From NCBI GenBank assembly GCA_028283605.1, contig JAPWKH010000026.1, forward strand, positions 1-64,000: 64,000 nucleotides of DNA, written 5' to 3'. Position numbers and translations under genes: made by a program. The first letter of the stretch is position 1. Each line of letters begins with the position of its first letter. Shown in pieces: positions 47,065 through 56,452 of the stretch. Below the pieces are notes generated by a model. It had not been told where the DNA came from, made no database searches, and was given only the letters and a program-made list of their open reading frames with translations. Source of the DNA: Arachidicoccus sp. (lineage in GTDB: Bacteria > Bacteroidota > Bacteroidia > Chitinophagales > Chitinophagaceae).

Positions 47065-48378
47065 ATGGACATCGATAATGCCACACTCCACGACCTCGAT
47101 ATTTTCGGCAGAAATGAGAATGAAACTATTCTCCATCTGCTGGATTTTACACGAACGATAGACGGAAAAGAGACACTTAAAAAAAAGTTTTCCGAACCTT
47201 TTGGAACGATGGAAGAAATTATCGAATCGCAAGAGGTTATTAAAGCGTTTATTAAAATATTACCGCAATTTCCCGAAACGATTACCAACGGAACAGCAAT
47301 GGTTTTGGATAAATATTATACAGCGCCCGTAAGCACTATCCCGCAAGGCACTGGAGCCGTAAACAGTTTTATATATAAAATATTCAGTAGGACAGATTAT
47401 ACAATTATACGCTATTCGATGAAGCATTTCATTGATTTCATAAAAGGCATGTTTGAATTATTACGATTGCTTCCTGATGAACAATATGCAAAACCTTTGC
47501 AATCTGTATTGAATGAAATAAAAAAATTATTAAACAAACCCACCTATCAAAAGATTGATCAATTTTCAAAAGGATATAAACCTTCGCCTTCGGAAAATCT
47601 TTCATTGGCAGCATTTTTTAATCATAATAAACTAAACGTTCAAGCGCTGCAAGATCTTTTTTATACAATAGATGCATGGTATTCTCTTGCAAAAGCAACT
47701 GTTGAGCACAACTTCCATTTTCCGGAAATAGTTGCAAGTGAAACGCCTTTGATTATTGCTGGAAATTTATATCATCCCTTAGTTGAAAATGCCGTCAGTT
47801 ATAATTTTTCTTTAGATGAAAAAAATAATTTTCTTTTTCTTACAGGCGCAAATATGGCAGGTAAAAGTACATTTATTCGTGCTGTAGGCATATCGGTTTA
47901 TATGGCTTCTCTTGGCATGGGCGTACCTGCAAACGCAATGCAGATGAGCTGTTTCGACGGATTACTTAGCAACATTGATATTTCTGATAATACAATGAAA
48001 GGCGAAAGCTACTTCTTCAACGAAGTACAAAGAATAAAAACTACCGTAGCAAAAATTCAGAACGGAAAAAAATGGCTTATACTGATAGACGAATTATTTA
48101 AAGGCACAAATATTCAGGACGCAATGAAGTGCAGCACAACAGTAATTGAAGGATTACGAAAAGTAAAATCCTCTTTGTTTATATTATCAACTCATTTGTA
48201 TGAGATAGGGGAAAATCTGAAAAAATATTCGAACATACAATTTCGATATTTCGAAACGGAAGTAAAAGACGATAACCTCATTTTCAGTTATCAATTGAAA
48301 GAAGGAATCAGCAACGACAGATTAGGATATTTAATTTTGCGGAGAGAAAAAGTAACAGATATGTTGGATAAATTATAA
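47065..48378 (+). CDS. MutS-like ATPase lacking the mismatch-binding domain
   Basis: The 437-residue protein has a MutS core/lever region (residues 1-230: LHLLDFTRTIDGKETLKKKF). The MutS domain V ATPase follows: Walker A TGANMAGKSTF near residue 263, then SYFFNEVQRIK, Walker B WLILIDELFKGT, and the N2 motif LFILSTHLYEIG. There is no N-terminal mismatch recognition domain and no Smr nuclease. Short MutS paralogs of this layout are widespread in Bacteroidota and their role is not established. Confidence 0.85.
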   Translation: MDIDNATLHDLDIFGRNENETILHLLDFTRTIDGKETLKKKFSEPFGTMEEIIESQEVIKAFIKILPQFPETITNGTAMVLDKYYTAPVSTIPQGTGAVNSFIYKIFSRTDYTIIRYSMKHFIDFIKGMFELLRLLPDEQYAKPLQSVLNEIKKLLNKPTYQKIDQFSKGYKPSPSENLSLAAFFNHNKLNVQALQDLFYTIDAWYSLAKATVEHNFHFPEIVASETPLIIAGNLYHPLVENAVSYNFSLDEKNNFLFLTGANMAGKSTFIRAVGISVYMASLGMGVPANAMQMSCFDGLLSNIDISDNTMKGESYFFNEVQRIKTTVAKIQNGKKWLILIDELFKGTNIQDAMKCSTTVIEGLRKVKSSLFILSTHLYEIGENLKKYSNIQFRYFETEVKDDNLIFSYQLKEGISNDRLGYLILRREKVTDMLDKL

Positions 48379-48453
48379 AGGTTGCTGCAATATAAGTATC
48401 TGTGTTTATTATTAATTATCTTCGTTCTTTCACATACTACAAAACAAGTTTTA

Positions 48454-48951
48454 ATGAAAAGAGTTTGTGTACCGGTTGTTTTATCTTTCATCTGTATTCT
48501 TTCTATCATGACAAGTTGTAAGAAATATTATTCTACAACAGACACGCAAGTATTACAAGCATTAACCGATACATTCTCTATAGATTCTTCTCAATGGGTA
48601 AAGGTTGATGATCATTTTCAATACACCGATTCCAATATAGCCAATCTTCGATCCAACGATACAAATTCAAGTATAATCGATTCCGGCGCGGTATTAATAT
48701 ATCTTTCATCGGATACCGGTAAAACATACGAATTACTTCCATCCGATTATAACAACGGGCATAATTTTAAAGCGAGCGCAGGAGATGGAGAAGTAACTGT
48801 ATTTGCTTATCCGAGTCCCGATACTTCTTACCCGACATTTCTGGCTACTATAAAAATAATTTCCATCCCATCTAATATTGCATATAAAACGATTAATTAC
48901 AATCCGCAAGATTATCAAGATGTGGAAAGAGCTTTTCATCTGAAAGAATGA
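48454..48951 (+). CDS. Small lipoprotein, paralog of the next gene
   Basis: I placed the start at ATG 48454, which gives a lipoprotein signal MKRVCVPVV followed by LSIMTSCKK, rather than the TTG at 48382. The 165-residue protein has a beta-rich globular part after the lipid Cys: DSSQWVKVDDHFQYTD, GAVLIYLSSDTGKTYELLP and NPQDYQDVERAFHLK at the end. The next gene has the same layout and ending. The family is not recognised by name; the function is unknown. Confidence 0.75.
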   Translation: MKRVCVPVVLSFICILSIMTSCKKYYSTTDTQVLQALTDTFSIDSSQWVKVDDHFQYTDSNIANLRSNDTNSSIIDSGAVLIYLSSDTGKTYELLPSDYNNGHNFKASAGDGEVTVFAYPSPDTSYPTFLATIKIISIPSNIAYKTINYNPQDYQDVERAFHLKE

Positions 48952-49019
48952 ATTGCAACATGCATTCAATAATTTCTCAGAAAGGAATTTATATTTTAAT
49001 TTTAACTATAAAAAAAACT

Positions 49020-49514
49020 ATGAAAAAGATCAGTTTGGTTTTTATTGCCATTTTCAGCTTCGGAATTTTGTTTACAAGCTGTACAAAAGATAAAACAATT
49101 ACCAATGTTGTAAATAATTCTTATTCAGATTTTATAGATGCTACTCCGCAGGATTGGCAAATCAGCCAGGACGGAACCAGTTTTCAAATTACATACGACG
49201 CATCTTCTGTTCCTAATGGATTTGTTTTTAATACAGATGGTGTTTTAATTTTTGCAAGCGGAGATAAAATTACTTATTCTCCTTTGCCATTAACAACAGC
49301 AACTATTAATAATTTCTATATAGATTTTTATCTGCAAGATAACAAAGTAATCATCGAACTCCTTCCTTCAGATGGCAGCAGCGCTACGAGTGCAAACAAA
49401 CCTACATCTGATTTTTATTTTAATATAATATTTATACAGCCGCAGGATTTGACAAGTTCAAATATTAATACAAAAGATTACAATGCTGTAAAAGCAGCAT
49501 TTCATATCAAATAA
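49020..49514 (+). CDS. Small lipoprotein, paralog of the previous gene
   Basis: ATG 49020 starts a lipoprotein signal (MKKISLVFIAIFS... LFTSCTKD). The 164-residue protein parallels the upstream lipoprotein: QDWQISQDGTSFQITYD, GVLIFASGDKITYSPLP, and a C-terminal NTKDYNAVKAAFHIK matching NPQDYQDVERAFHLK. The two probably arose by tandem duplication and are cotranscribed, with a hairpin terminator after this one. Confidence 0.75.
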   Translation: MKKISLVFIAIFSFGILFTSCTKDKTITNVVNNSYSDFIDATPQDWQISQDGTSFQITYDASSVPNGFVFNTDGVLIFASGDKITYSPLPLTTATINNFYIDFYLQDNKVIIELLPSDGSSATSANKPTSDFYFNIIFIQPQDLTSSNINTKDYNAVKAAFHIK

Positions 49515-49537
49515 ATTTCATTGTAGCTTTTATAGAA

Positions 49538-49571
49538 AAGAAATCCGAAGCAATTATGTTTCGGATTTCTT
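49538..49571. terminator. Bidirectional terminator between lipoprotein and pcm
   Basis: Perfect 12-base arms aagaaatccgaa (49538-49549) and ttcggatttctt (49560-49571) lie between two converging genes. Confidence 0.85.
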
Positions 49572-49595
49572 GTATTAATCCTCAATGAAAATTTC

Positions 49596-50261
49596 TTATT
49601 GTTCTCCTTTCAACATGGGCACAAAAGAAAATTTATCAAACACTTCCTCCTCCCATGTTCCATCATCATTTTTTGTAATACGCATCATGGTTTGGGCATC
49701 GTCAAAATCTTGTATAGGAATTACCATTTTCCCTCCGACTTTTAGTTGAGCCATCAATTTTTCCGGTATATAAGGTGCTGCGGCAGTAATCAATATTTTA
49801 TCAAAAGGCGCATAATCCGGCAAGCCCTGATAGCCATCGCCGTAAAAAAAATGTATATTCGGATATTTTTCTTTCAAAGGAAATTCCTTCTGCGCATCGA
49901 ACAATTTCTTTTGCCGTTCGATTGTAAAAACATCCGCTCCCATTTCGGCCAAAACAGAAGCCTGGTATATGCTTCCGGTACCAATCTCCAAAACGGAATC
50001 GGTATTTTTTATTTGTAATAATTGCGTTTGGTAAGCAACCGTATAAGGCTGGGAAATCGTTTGCCCGCTCTCAATAGGAAAAGCGCGATCCTCGTAAGCA
50101 ATTCTATCAAATGCGGAATCGAGGAAAAAATGCCTCGGCACATTATTTATAGCACGCAATACAGATTCATCTTTAATCATGCGCGTTTCTCTTAAATAAT
50201 CCACCAATTGTTTTCTTAATCCTTTGTGCAAATAACTGTCTTCGTAGTTTCGTTTGGCCAT
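49596..50261 (-). CDS. pcm: Protein-L-isoaspartate O-methyltransferase
   Basis: I start at the ATG of MAKRNYEDSYLHKGLRKQL (50261), four codons inside the open frame. The PIMT hallmarks are VPRHFF, GQTISQPYTVAYQTQLL and the SAM loop VLEIGTGSIYQASVLAEMG (usually GTGSGYQA; here Ile replaces Gly). DKILITAAAPYIPEKLMAQL and GGKMVIPIQ complete it. It repairs isoaspartyl residues in aged proteins. Confidence 0.92.
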   Translation of the reverse strand: MAKRNYEDSYLHKGLRKQLVDYLRETRMIKDESVLRAINNVPRHFFLDSAFDRIAYEDRAFPIESGQTISQPYTVAYQTQLLQIKNTDSVLEIGTGSIYQASVLAEMGADVFTIERQKKLFDAQKEFPLKEKYPNIHFFYGDGYQGLPDYAPFDKILITAAAPYIPEKLMAQLKVGGKMVIPIQDFDDAQTMMRITKNDDGTWEEEVFDKFSFVPMLKGEQ

Positions 50262-50369
50262 AATCAAACGCAAGATAATGAGAAGTTGAAACGGAACATG
50301 ATAATTTTTCCCACACGGAAGAATACTTAATGGAATACTTTTTTGCCATTAATATTTTGGATTAATATA

Positions 50370-50399
50370 TTGTTCTGTTTTAATTCTTTGCTACTTTTG
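50370..50399 (+). promoter_or_regulatory. Promoter of tRNA-Ala (TTG-N19-TAnnTTTG)
   Basis: TTG at 50370-50372 and TACTTTTG at 50392-50399 are 19 bases apart, the Bacteroidota -33/-7 arrangement. The tRNA starts 8 bases later. Confidence 0.7.
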
Positions 50400-50406
50400 C
50401 GCACTC

Positions 50407-50480
<74 letters not shown>

Positions 50481-50494
50481 CGATGAAAATCAAT

Positions 50495-50526
50495 ATCTTA
50501 CAAATTATTTCGTAAGATTTTTTTAT
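50495..50526 (+). terminator. Terminator after tRNA-Ala
   Basis: The arms atcttac (50495-50501) and gtaagat (50512-50518) are followed by a T-run. Confidence 0.7.
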
Positions 50527-50633
50527 TGAGGGTAACCTTTTTGAATTAGTTTTATTGAGTCGTTTTGTTGTTTATATATTAAAGGTTGATTTTTTCGAGA
50601 TAATTTAGTCGAGAGATACTATTTTTTGGAAAC

Positions 50634-51969
50634 TCACTTCCCTACACTCGTACCCTTCACGATATTGTAATAAAAACGCTGAAGTAAGCGCATATTCTTT
50701 GTAATCACAAGTGCATCAGCTTTAAGACCATTCTTGTATTGAATAGTTTTATGTTGATTTGTTTGTAAGCCATCACTAAGTTGAACAATAGCAAGGTAGC
50801 CACTATCAGAAGCAACTTTAGATATATAATTGAGATTACCTTTTACAAAACCGACTTCCTGATAAGGGTAAGCATCGAAACGAAGCTGCACCTGCATTCC
50901 CGAATCAATCTTACCAAGATTATTTTGCGGTAAATAAACCTGAGCATAGAATTTACTATCCGATGGATTTACATAACCCAATAATTTTCCTTGTTCGATG
51001 AATTGATTTTGCTGCAATGGTTGATTAAAAAAGATTGTACCATTCAATGGTGCAGTAATAATGTATTGATGTTTCCAATCATCTACATTACTCTTTAAAG
51101 TTTGTAATGCTTGCTCAAAAGTTATTTTTTGTTGAGCAACATCATGATTCAATTGTTCTAATTCTTTTAGCTTATCTCTTTGTTGATTTTGATTAGAAAG
51201 AATACTGGAATTAATTTGCGGTATCGACATTTGCTTATTGACCAATTTGCTTTGCTCTTGTCGGTATTCTTCGGCAGAAATTACTTTCTCATCAAACAAG
51301 TTTCTTATTCATAGCATAAGTTTGTTGAGAAAGTTCATTGTCCTGCTCGGTTAATTGTTTTTGTTGCTTTAAAGAACTATTCATCTGATTAATGGCAGAC
51401 ATGTCATTCAATATCATATTTTTTTGACGGGCATAGAACCCATTAACTAAATAATCGTTGAATTGCTGCAAAGCAGTTGAATAAGTTTGATAGGATGATT
51501 GAAGGCTTCCGAGATTTTGAAAATGTTCGTTAAATAATGCAGCAATTTTATCAACTTTGCCAAGCGCAAGCAGGTGAGTACTGCTATCCAACTGTTTAGA
51601 TAACTTTAAAGCTTCTTCTGGATTGGCAGTACTTTCTATCCAACCAATCATATCGTCTTGTTTTACCGGATGTCCGTTTTGGACAAATAATCTTATCAAC
51701 CTTCCTGTTTGTAAAGGCATGATTTCTTTTGGTCCATTATACGCCGAAAGGGTTGCTCTTGTTTGTACAATATCGGGATATCGGATAAACCATGTTCCTG
51801 CAAGCAAGGCAAGCAAAACACCTAAGAAAATAAATAGAGCCCACTTTTCTACAAAATCAGGCTTGCGGCTGATAATTTCTTGTGCAGAGTCAGAACGATT
51901 TTGGAAATTTCCAACAGCGATGGTTTTAAAATCATCATTTATATAAATTTTTGTGTCTGTTTTTGGCAT
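50634..51969 (-). CDS. HlyD-family adaptor of the peptide exporter, +1 frameshift
   Basis: The gene is split into two frames of 225 and 221 residues. The first ends MNKKLV at a TGA. Skipping one base at about 51297-51302 continues as FDEKVISAEEYRQEQ, and the total then fits a normal adaptor of about 444 residues. Features are a cytoplasmic start, one membrane helix (LFIFLGVLLALLAGTWFIRY), the lipoyl-like half QTGRLIRLFVQNGHPVKQDD, a coiled coil, the second lipoyl half ITAPLNGTIFFNQPLQQNQFI, and beta-barrel GMQVQLRFDAYPYQEVGF. This is the membrane-fusion partner of the C39 ABC exporter just upstream. The extra base is either a true mutation or a sequencing indel. Confidence 0.88.
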
Positions 51970-52050
51970 ATTGTTTTTGTTTTTCTATTAACTTGAAGAC
52001 GTACAATGCGACTTCAAGCTGCAAAACACTTTATAAAATCAAAGCAAATT

Positions 52051-54304
52051 TTAATTTCCCAACTCCAATTGATTTTTCACCAATTCATAATATTTCCCTT
52101 TAACGGAAGTCAGATATTCATGTGTACCTTCTTCTACAATTTTGCCTTTATCCAAAACCACAATTTTATCCGCATTCTTTACTGTGCTTAGTCTGTGTGC
52201 AACTACAACAACGGTTTTACCAGTAAAGAACTTTTCAAGATTTTCAACAATTTCTTTTTCATTGTTGGCATCTAAAGAATTAGTGGCTTCATCGAAAAAC
52301 AAATATTCGGGATTTTTATAAACAGCTCTCGCAATAAGCAAGCGTTGTTTTTGTCCTTGACTTAATCCCGTTCCTTCACTTCCAAGCTGTGTATAAAAAC
52401 CATTAGGCAAAGATTCTATAAAAGAATAAATATTGGCAATTCTACAAGATTGAATTAGTTTTTCATATTCGATTTCTTCTTGACCAACTGCGATGTTTCT
52501 TGCAATCGTGTCATTGAAAATATAACCGTCTTGCATTACCGCTCCGCAAATTTGTCGCCAATAACTATGACTTATATAATCAAAACGAGTGCCACCCTCG
52601 AAACTGTTATTTGTTATTTGTTTTCCGGTATCCATTTTCAATTGCTCATTATCAATTGCTCCGATTCTTATTTCTCCATCATATTGTTCATATACTTTCA
52701 AAAGAATTTTTAATAAAGTTGTTTTGCCGCTTCCGCTAATACCTACAATCGCTGTCACTTTTCCTTGAGGAATGTATAAATTAATATTTTCTAAAACAGG
52801 GTCGTTACTGACTCCGGGATAAGTAAAAGAAAGATTGTTGAACGCAATACTTTTGTTATCCGATAATTGTTGGACATACATTTTTTTAGCATCTTCTTCA
52901 TCGGGCAATTGATGAATTTCATTTAAACGCTCCATACTTATTTTTGCATCCTGCGCACTTTGTACAAAACCAACCCATTGCCCGATTGGCCCGCTTAACT
53001 GCCCGATGATGTATTGCACGGCAAGCATAGATCCAAGTGTTAATTGCCCGTCAATTACTAATTTGGCAACGATAAAACTGATCGCAATATTCTGTATTTG
53101 ATTAATGAGTGTTGCGCCTGCTGATTGCCATTGACTGTAATTGAGTGTTTTGAAATTCAGTTTAAAAACAGAAGCCTGTATATTCTCCCAATCCCAACGT
53201 TTTTGTTTTTCTGCGTTGTTTAATCTTATTTCCTGCATTCCTTGTACTAATTGCAAAGTGGCATTGTTTTCTTTGGAAGAAAGATGAAAAGTTTGATAAT
53301 TTATCTTTCTACGAATGCGCAAGAATATTTGCACCCAAGCAAAATAGATAAGACTGCCAATCATAAAGACAAAGAATAATTCTACATTGTACATCATCAA
53401 TACAATAGCATATACCACAAAAGTAAAAACAGAAAACATCGTGTTTAATGCCGTTCCTGTCAAGAAAGTTTTGAATAGTTTTATGGTCACCGATTCTTTG
53501 TAAAGTATCGCCTGTATGATATACATCAAAATAAGAAAGGGGTAATCTTGTGAGCTTTATCCAAAAATCCGAAAGAATCTGAATATTCAGAATATTGGAT
53601 ATTCGTAATAACAATCGACTGCGAATAAAATCAACAATGGTTTGACTGAATGTAAGCATGAGTTGTGCTATCAATACAATCACAACAAATTGCAGGTTCT
53701 GTGTATTAATGCCGGTATCCACGATGCTTTGTGTAAGAAACGGAACAACTAATTGAAGTAGCGAAGTAATAATCAACGCGATAAAAACTTGGGTGATTTG
53801 AAAACGACTTTGTGCTAAATATTGAAACACCAATCTCCAACTTAGTTTGTGTTCTTTCTCTCCGTCTGCATCAAAGAAAACGGGCGTGGTTTCTAAAAGC
53901 AAAGCAACACCCACTTGTTCTCCTTCGGTTTCCGAAGAAATCCAATGGTGCAAAAAATCATTTTTAGATAAAGTAATTACACCCTTTCCCGGGTCAGCAA
54001 TCTTTGCTTTGTTTTTGGAAATATCTGTCAACACCACAAAATGATTTTGATCCCAATGCAGAATACAAGGAAGTGCTATTTGGGATAATTGGAAATAATC
54101 AATTTTTACACCTCTTGTTCTGAAACCGATATTTTCTGCAGTCTCGCTTATGCCAAGTAGCGAAACTCCTTCTTTACTGAATCCTGTTCTTTGTCTTAAT
54201 GTATCTGCATTATAATGCCTCCCATAGTATTTAGCCACCATCCTTAAACAGGTTGGCCCACAGTCCATTGCGTTTAATTGTTTGTAGTAAGGGAAGGGCT
54301 GCAT
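52051..54304 (-). CDS. C39-peptidase-containing ABC exporter (PCAT), +1 frameshift
   Basis: The N-terminal C39 protease has Cys15 (MDCGPTC), His88 (DQNHFVVL) and Asp104 (IADPGKG), so it looks active against GG leaders. The ABC membrane domain follows. The first frame goes off-track after KTIQNFL near 53458-53462. One base of shift resumes as TGTALNTMFSVFTFVVY. The ATPase has Walker A GISGSGKTT, signature LSQGQKQRLLIARA and Walker B YLFFDEATNSLD. The joined length of about 750 residues is normal. The protein removes the leader and exports the peptide across the inner membrane with HlyD. The two genes are 81 bases apart. Confidence 0.92.
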
Positions 54305-54347
54305 TGTAAAATCGAATTAATTCATCAAAAATAGATCGAAGAGAAAT

Positions 54348-55493
54348 TTAATGAAGTGAGTTTAAAAAATTATCTAACTCTTGTCCATAAATGTTTTGTT
54401 TTATTATCTTACCATTGGCATCTACGACAACATTGAAAGGAATAGATTCCAATCTCAAATACTTTACAACGGGAGATTCCATTGCTTTTAAATCGCTAAT
54501 TTGCAACCAATTGGTTTTATCTTCATTAATTGCTATTTTCCAGGACTCGCCAGAATTATCCAAAGAAACTCCCACCAAAAAAACGCCTTTTTCTTTAAGT
54601 AAAAGCTCCTTTTTTATTAAATCTTGATTGATTCTCCTACAGGGCCCACACCAACTTGCCCAAAATTCTATTAGTGAATATCTATGTCGTTTATAAAAAT
54701 TCTTATTTAAAGTATAGTTGTTAAAAGCTGTATCAATTCCTATAATAGTTGGTAATTCAGCTTCTTTTTCATTATTCTTTTCATTGGCTTCTACGTTTTT
54801 TGTAGCCATAAGACGACTGTAAAAATTTCTTCCATAGAAAGAATTTTTTACGCTATCTGGAAGGGATAGATACATTAGATAATATTTCTTGTACGAAAAA
54901 TCGGGAATATTAGGAAAAGCATAAGCTACAAGATAACTTCCTGGGTTTTCTTTGGCGAATTTATCATATATTATTATAAGGCTATCATCAATCTCCTTTA
55001 TTTTAGTGGCATAAAAAAACATACTATCTCTACTTTGGGTGTGCTGTAAAGAATCTTGTAGTAAACTTTTACGTTCATTCAATGGAACTCGTATCTTTCT
55101 AAGATTGTCAAATTTATTATAGAAAACCGATTTTGTTTTAATTTCTCCTCTATATTCTCTATTTGCACTATCATCTTCAACAAGGGATAAATAAAATTCA
55201 TATCTACTATTATCTATATCGAAAGAAAAACCGCCATATTTATACTCAAGCATTGCAATAGATGGATAAGGCACTTGACCTTTAATTTCAAACGAATCGT
55301 TTTTTATATATGCTGTATCGATTTTCGAAATATTTAAAAAACGCAAAATAACTGTATCATTGTCTTTTAAATTCGATTTGCCTAATGGTTCTATTTTGTT
55401 GTTAATATATCCCTTAATGTCAAAATTATATTGAGCAAACGTACTTAGGGTAAAAAAATAATTTAATATTAAAATGAATAATATTCGTTTCAT
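54348..55493 (-). CDS. TlpA-like thiol-disulfide oxidoreductase with DUF4369-like N-terminus
   Basis: The 381-residue protein has a signal peptide (ILFILILNYFFTLSTFAQ) and an N-terminal beta domain (residues 22-110) like the DUF4369 region common in Bacteroidota TlpA proteins. It then has a helical linker and a thioredoxin fold with SWCGPC and a cis-Pro loop (LESIPFNVVVD). It is periplasmic. Lying between peptide 2 and the exporter, it probably acts on disulfides of the exported cysteine-rich peptides; direction (oxidation, isomerisation) cannot be read from sequence. Confidence 0.87.
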   Translation of the reverse strand: MKRILFILILNYFFTLSTFAQYNFDIKGYINNKIEPLGKSNLKDNDTVILRFLNISKIDTAYIKNDSFEIKGQVPYPSIAMLEYKYGGFSFDIDNSRYEFYLSLVEDDSANREYRGEIKTKSVFYNKFDNLRKIRVPLNERKSLLQDSLQHTQSRDSMFFYATKIKEIDDSLIIIYDKFAKENPGSYLVAYAFPNIPDFSYKKYYLMYLSLPDSVKNSFYGRNFYSRLMATKNVEANEKNNEKEAELPTIIGIDTAFNNYTLNKNFYKRHRYSLIEFWASWCGPCRRINQDLIKKELLLKEKGVFLVGVSLDNSGESWKIAINEDKTNWLQISDLKAMESPVVKYLRLESIPFNVVVDANGKIIKQNIYGQELDNFLNSLH

Positions 55494-55519
55494 ATATTAT
55501 GTTTATTCTACAAAATTAA

Positions 55520-55561
55520 GCAAAGAAAAAGGGTATAAGTAACCCTTATAAACTTATACCC
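55520..55561 (-). terminator. Hairpin with U-tract after peptide 2 (attenuator-like)
   Basis: Perfect ten-base arms gggtataagt (55531-55540) and acttataccc (55552-55561) lie 8 bases past the peptide 2 stop. On the minus strand the hairpin runs into TTTTTC. Partial termination here would make more peptide mRNA than exporter mRNA. Confidence 0.75.
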
Positions 55562-55568
55562 TAATCAA

Positions 55569-55865
55569 TTAATCTGCAATGGTACTTTGAGTAAATGTAT
55601 AGCTATAATTTGCACAATCCCCACCTGCTTGATTTGCGCCTTGACAATATGTGTTACAGCCACTTTTACAGTCAGCATCTGTTGTCCACTGGCTTGTAAC
55701 GTTATCAGGTAAAGATAACTTTACCCCTCCTGAACTTTTTAAAGTACAAGAGCAAGAGGTCGATCCTCCTGATGGCGCTATTCCACCCAAAACGTTTTTC
55801 ATTTGTTCTCTTGAGAGAACTGTACCGCCTGCAAAATTGTGCAGGTCAAATTTTCTTTTGTGCAT
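55569..55865 (-). CDS. Double-glycine-leader cysteine-rich peptide 2
   Basis: The 98-residue precursor has a 28-residue leader MHKRKFDLHNFAGG then TVLSREQMKNVLGG, with cleavage expected after Gly27-Gly28. It shares the xKFxLHxFxGG...LSREzMKNVxGG pattern and exact length with peptide 1. The mature 70 residues hold six Cys (38, 40, 66, 70, 74, 84), so three disulfides are possible. No lanthionine or radical-SAM enzyme is nearby. Together with the C39 exporter and thiol oxidoreductases, this suggests a disulfide-stabilised secreted peptide (bacteriocin or signal). Its core is not a recognised family. Confidence 0.82.
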   Translation of the reverse strand: MHKRKFDLHNFAGGTVLSREQMKNVLGGIAPSGGSTSCSCTLKSSGGVKLSLPDNVTSQWTTDADCKSGCNTYCQGANQAGGDCANYSYTFTQSTIAD

Positions 55866-55942
55866 TTTTTAAATTTAAAATTTAATAAATAACAGCCTTA
55901 TTATTTTAATAAGACCGACTTTCTTTCTATTTATAGTCGACA

Positions 55943-56434
55943 TTAAACAGAAAAAAAATATTTTAAATCAGCTACCGAATATTGCTCCGGTAACTGATAC
56001 GAATTTACAAAAAATGTAGGCGTAAAAGCTATTTCCGTTTTATAACACCAATCACTCATCGCTTTTATCTTACTGCCCTGCTGCTTTAATTCTCCGTTTA
56101 TCGGATATTTAGCGGCAAAAGCAGCGTAATCTTTCTTTTTTGAAATATCAATCAAAACTACAAAGTGATTTTGATCCCAATGAAGAATGCAGGGAAGCGT
56201 TATGTCTGAAAGTTGAAAATAATCAATCTTTACACCTCTCGTTCTGAATCCTATCTTCTCGGCTGTTTCACTGATACCGAGTAGCGTAACGCCTTGCTTA
56301 CTGAACCCTGCTTTTTGGCGAAGCGTATCTGCGTTATAATGCCTTCCATAATGCTTGGCCACCATGCGCAAGCAAGTTGGCCCGCAATCCATGGCATTCA
56401 ACTGTTTGTAGTAGGGAAAGGCATTAACTCGCAT
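55943..56434 (-). CDS. Chimeric ORF: C39 peptidase N-part fused to thioredoxin C-part
   Basis: Residues 1-97 parallel the N-terminus of the PCAT (NAFPYYKQLNAMDCGPTC; Cys17 and His90 kept). From about residue 98 the sequence switches to the C-terminus of the VKOR-thioredoxin protein (KKDYAAFAAKYPINGEL, TEIAFTPTFFVNSYQLPE, VADLKYFFSV). The catalytic Asp of C39, the whole ABC part and the thioredoxin CxxC are absent. Both halves differ clearly at DNA level from the intact genes in this cluster. It therefore probably formed by an in-frame deletion between a second, diverged exporter gene and a following VKOR gene. It is likely non-functional, or at most a peptide-binding remnant. Confidence 0.85.
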   Translation of the reverse strand: MRVNAFPYYKQLNAMDCGPTCLRMVAKHYGRHYNADTLRQKAGFSKQGVTLLGISETAEKIGFRTRGVKIDYFQLSDITLPCILHWDQNHFVVLIDISKKKDYAAFAAKYPINGELKQQGSKIKAMSDWCYKTEIAFTPTFFVNSYQLPEQYSVADLKYFFSV

Positions 56435-56452
56435 TTATAATTTGAGTAATTT

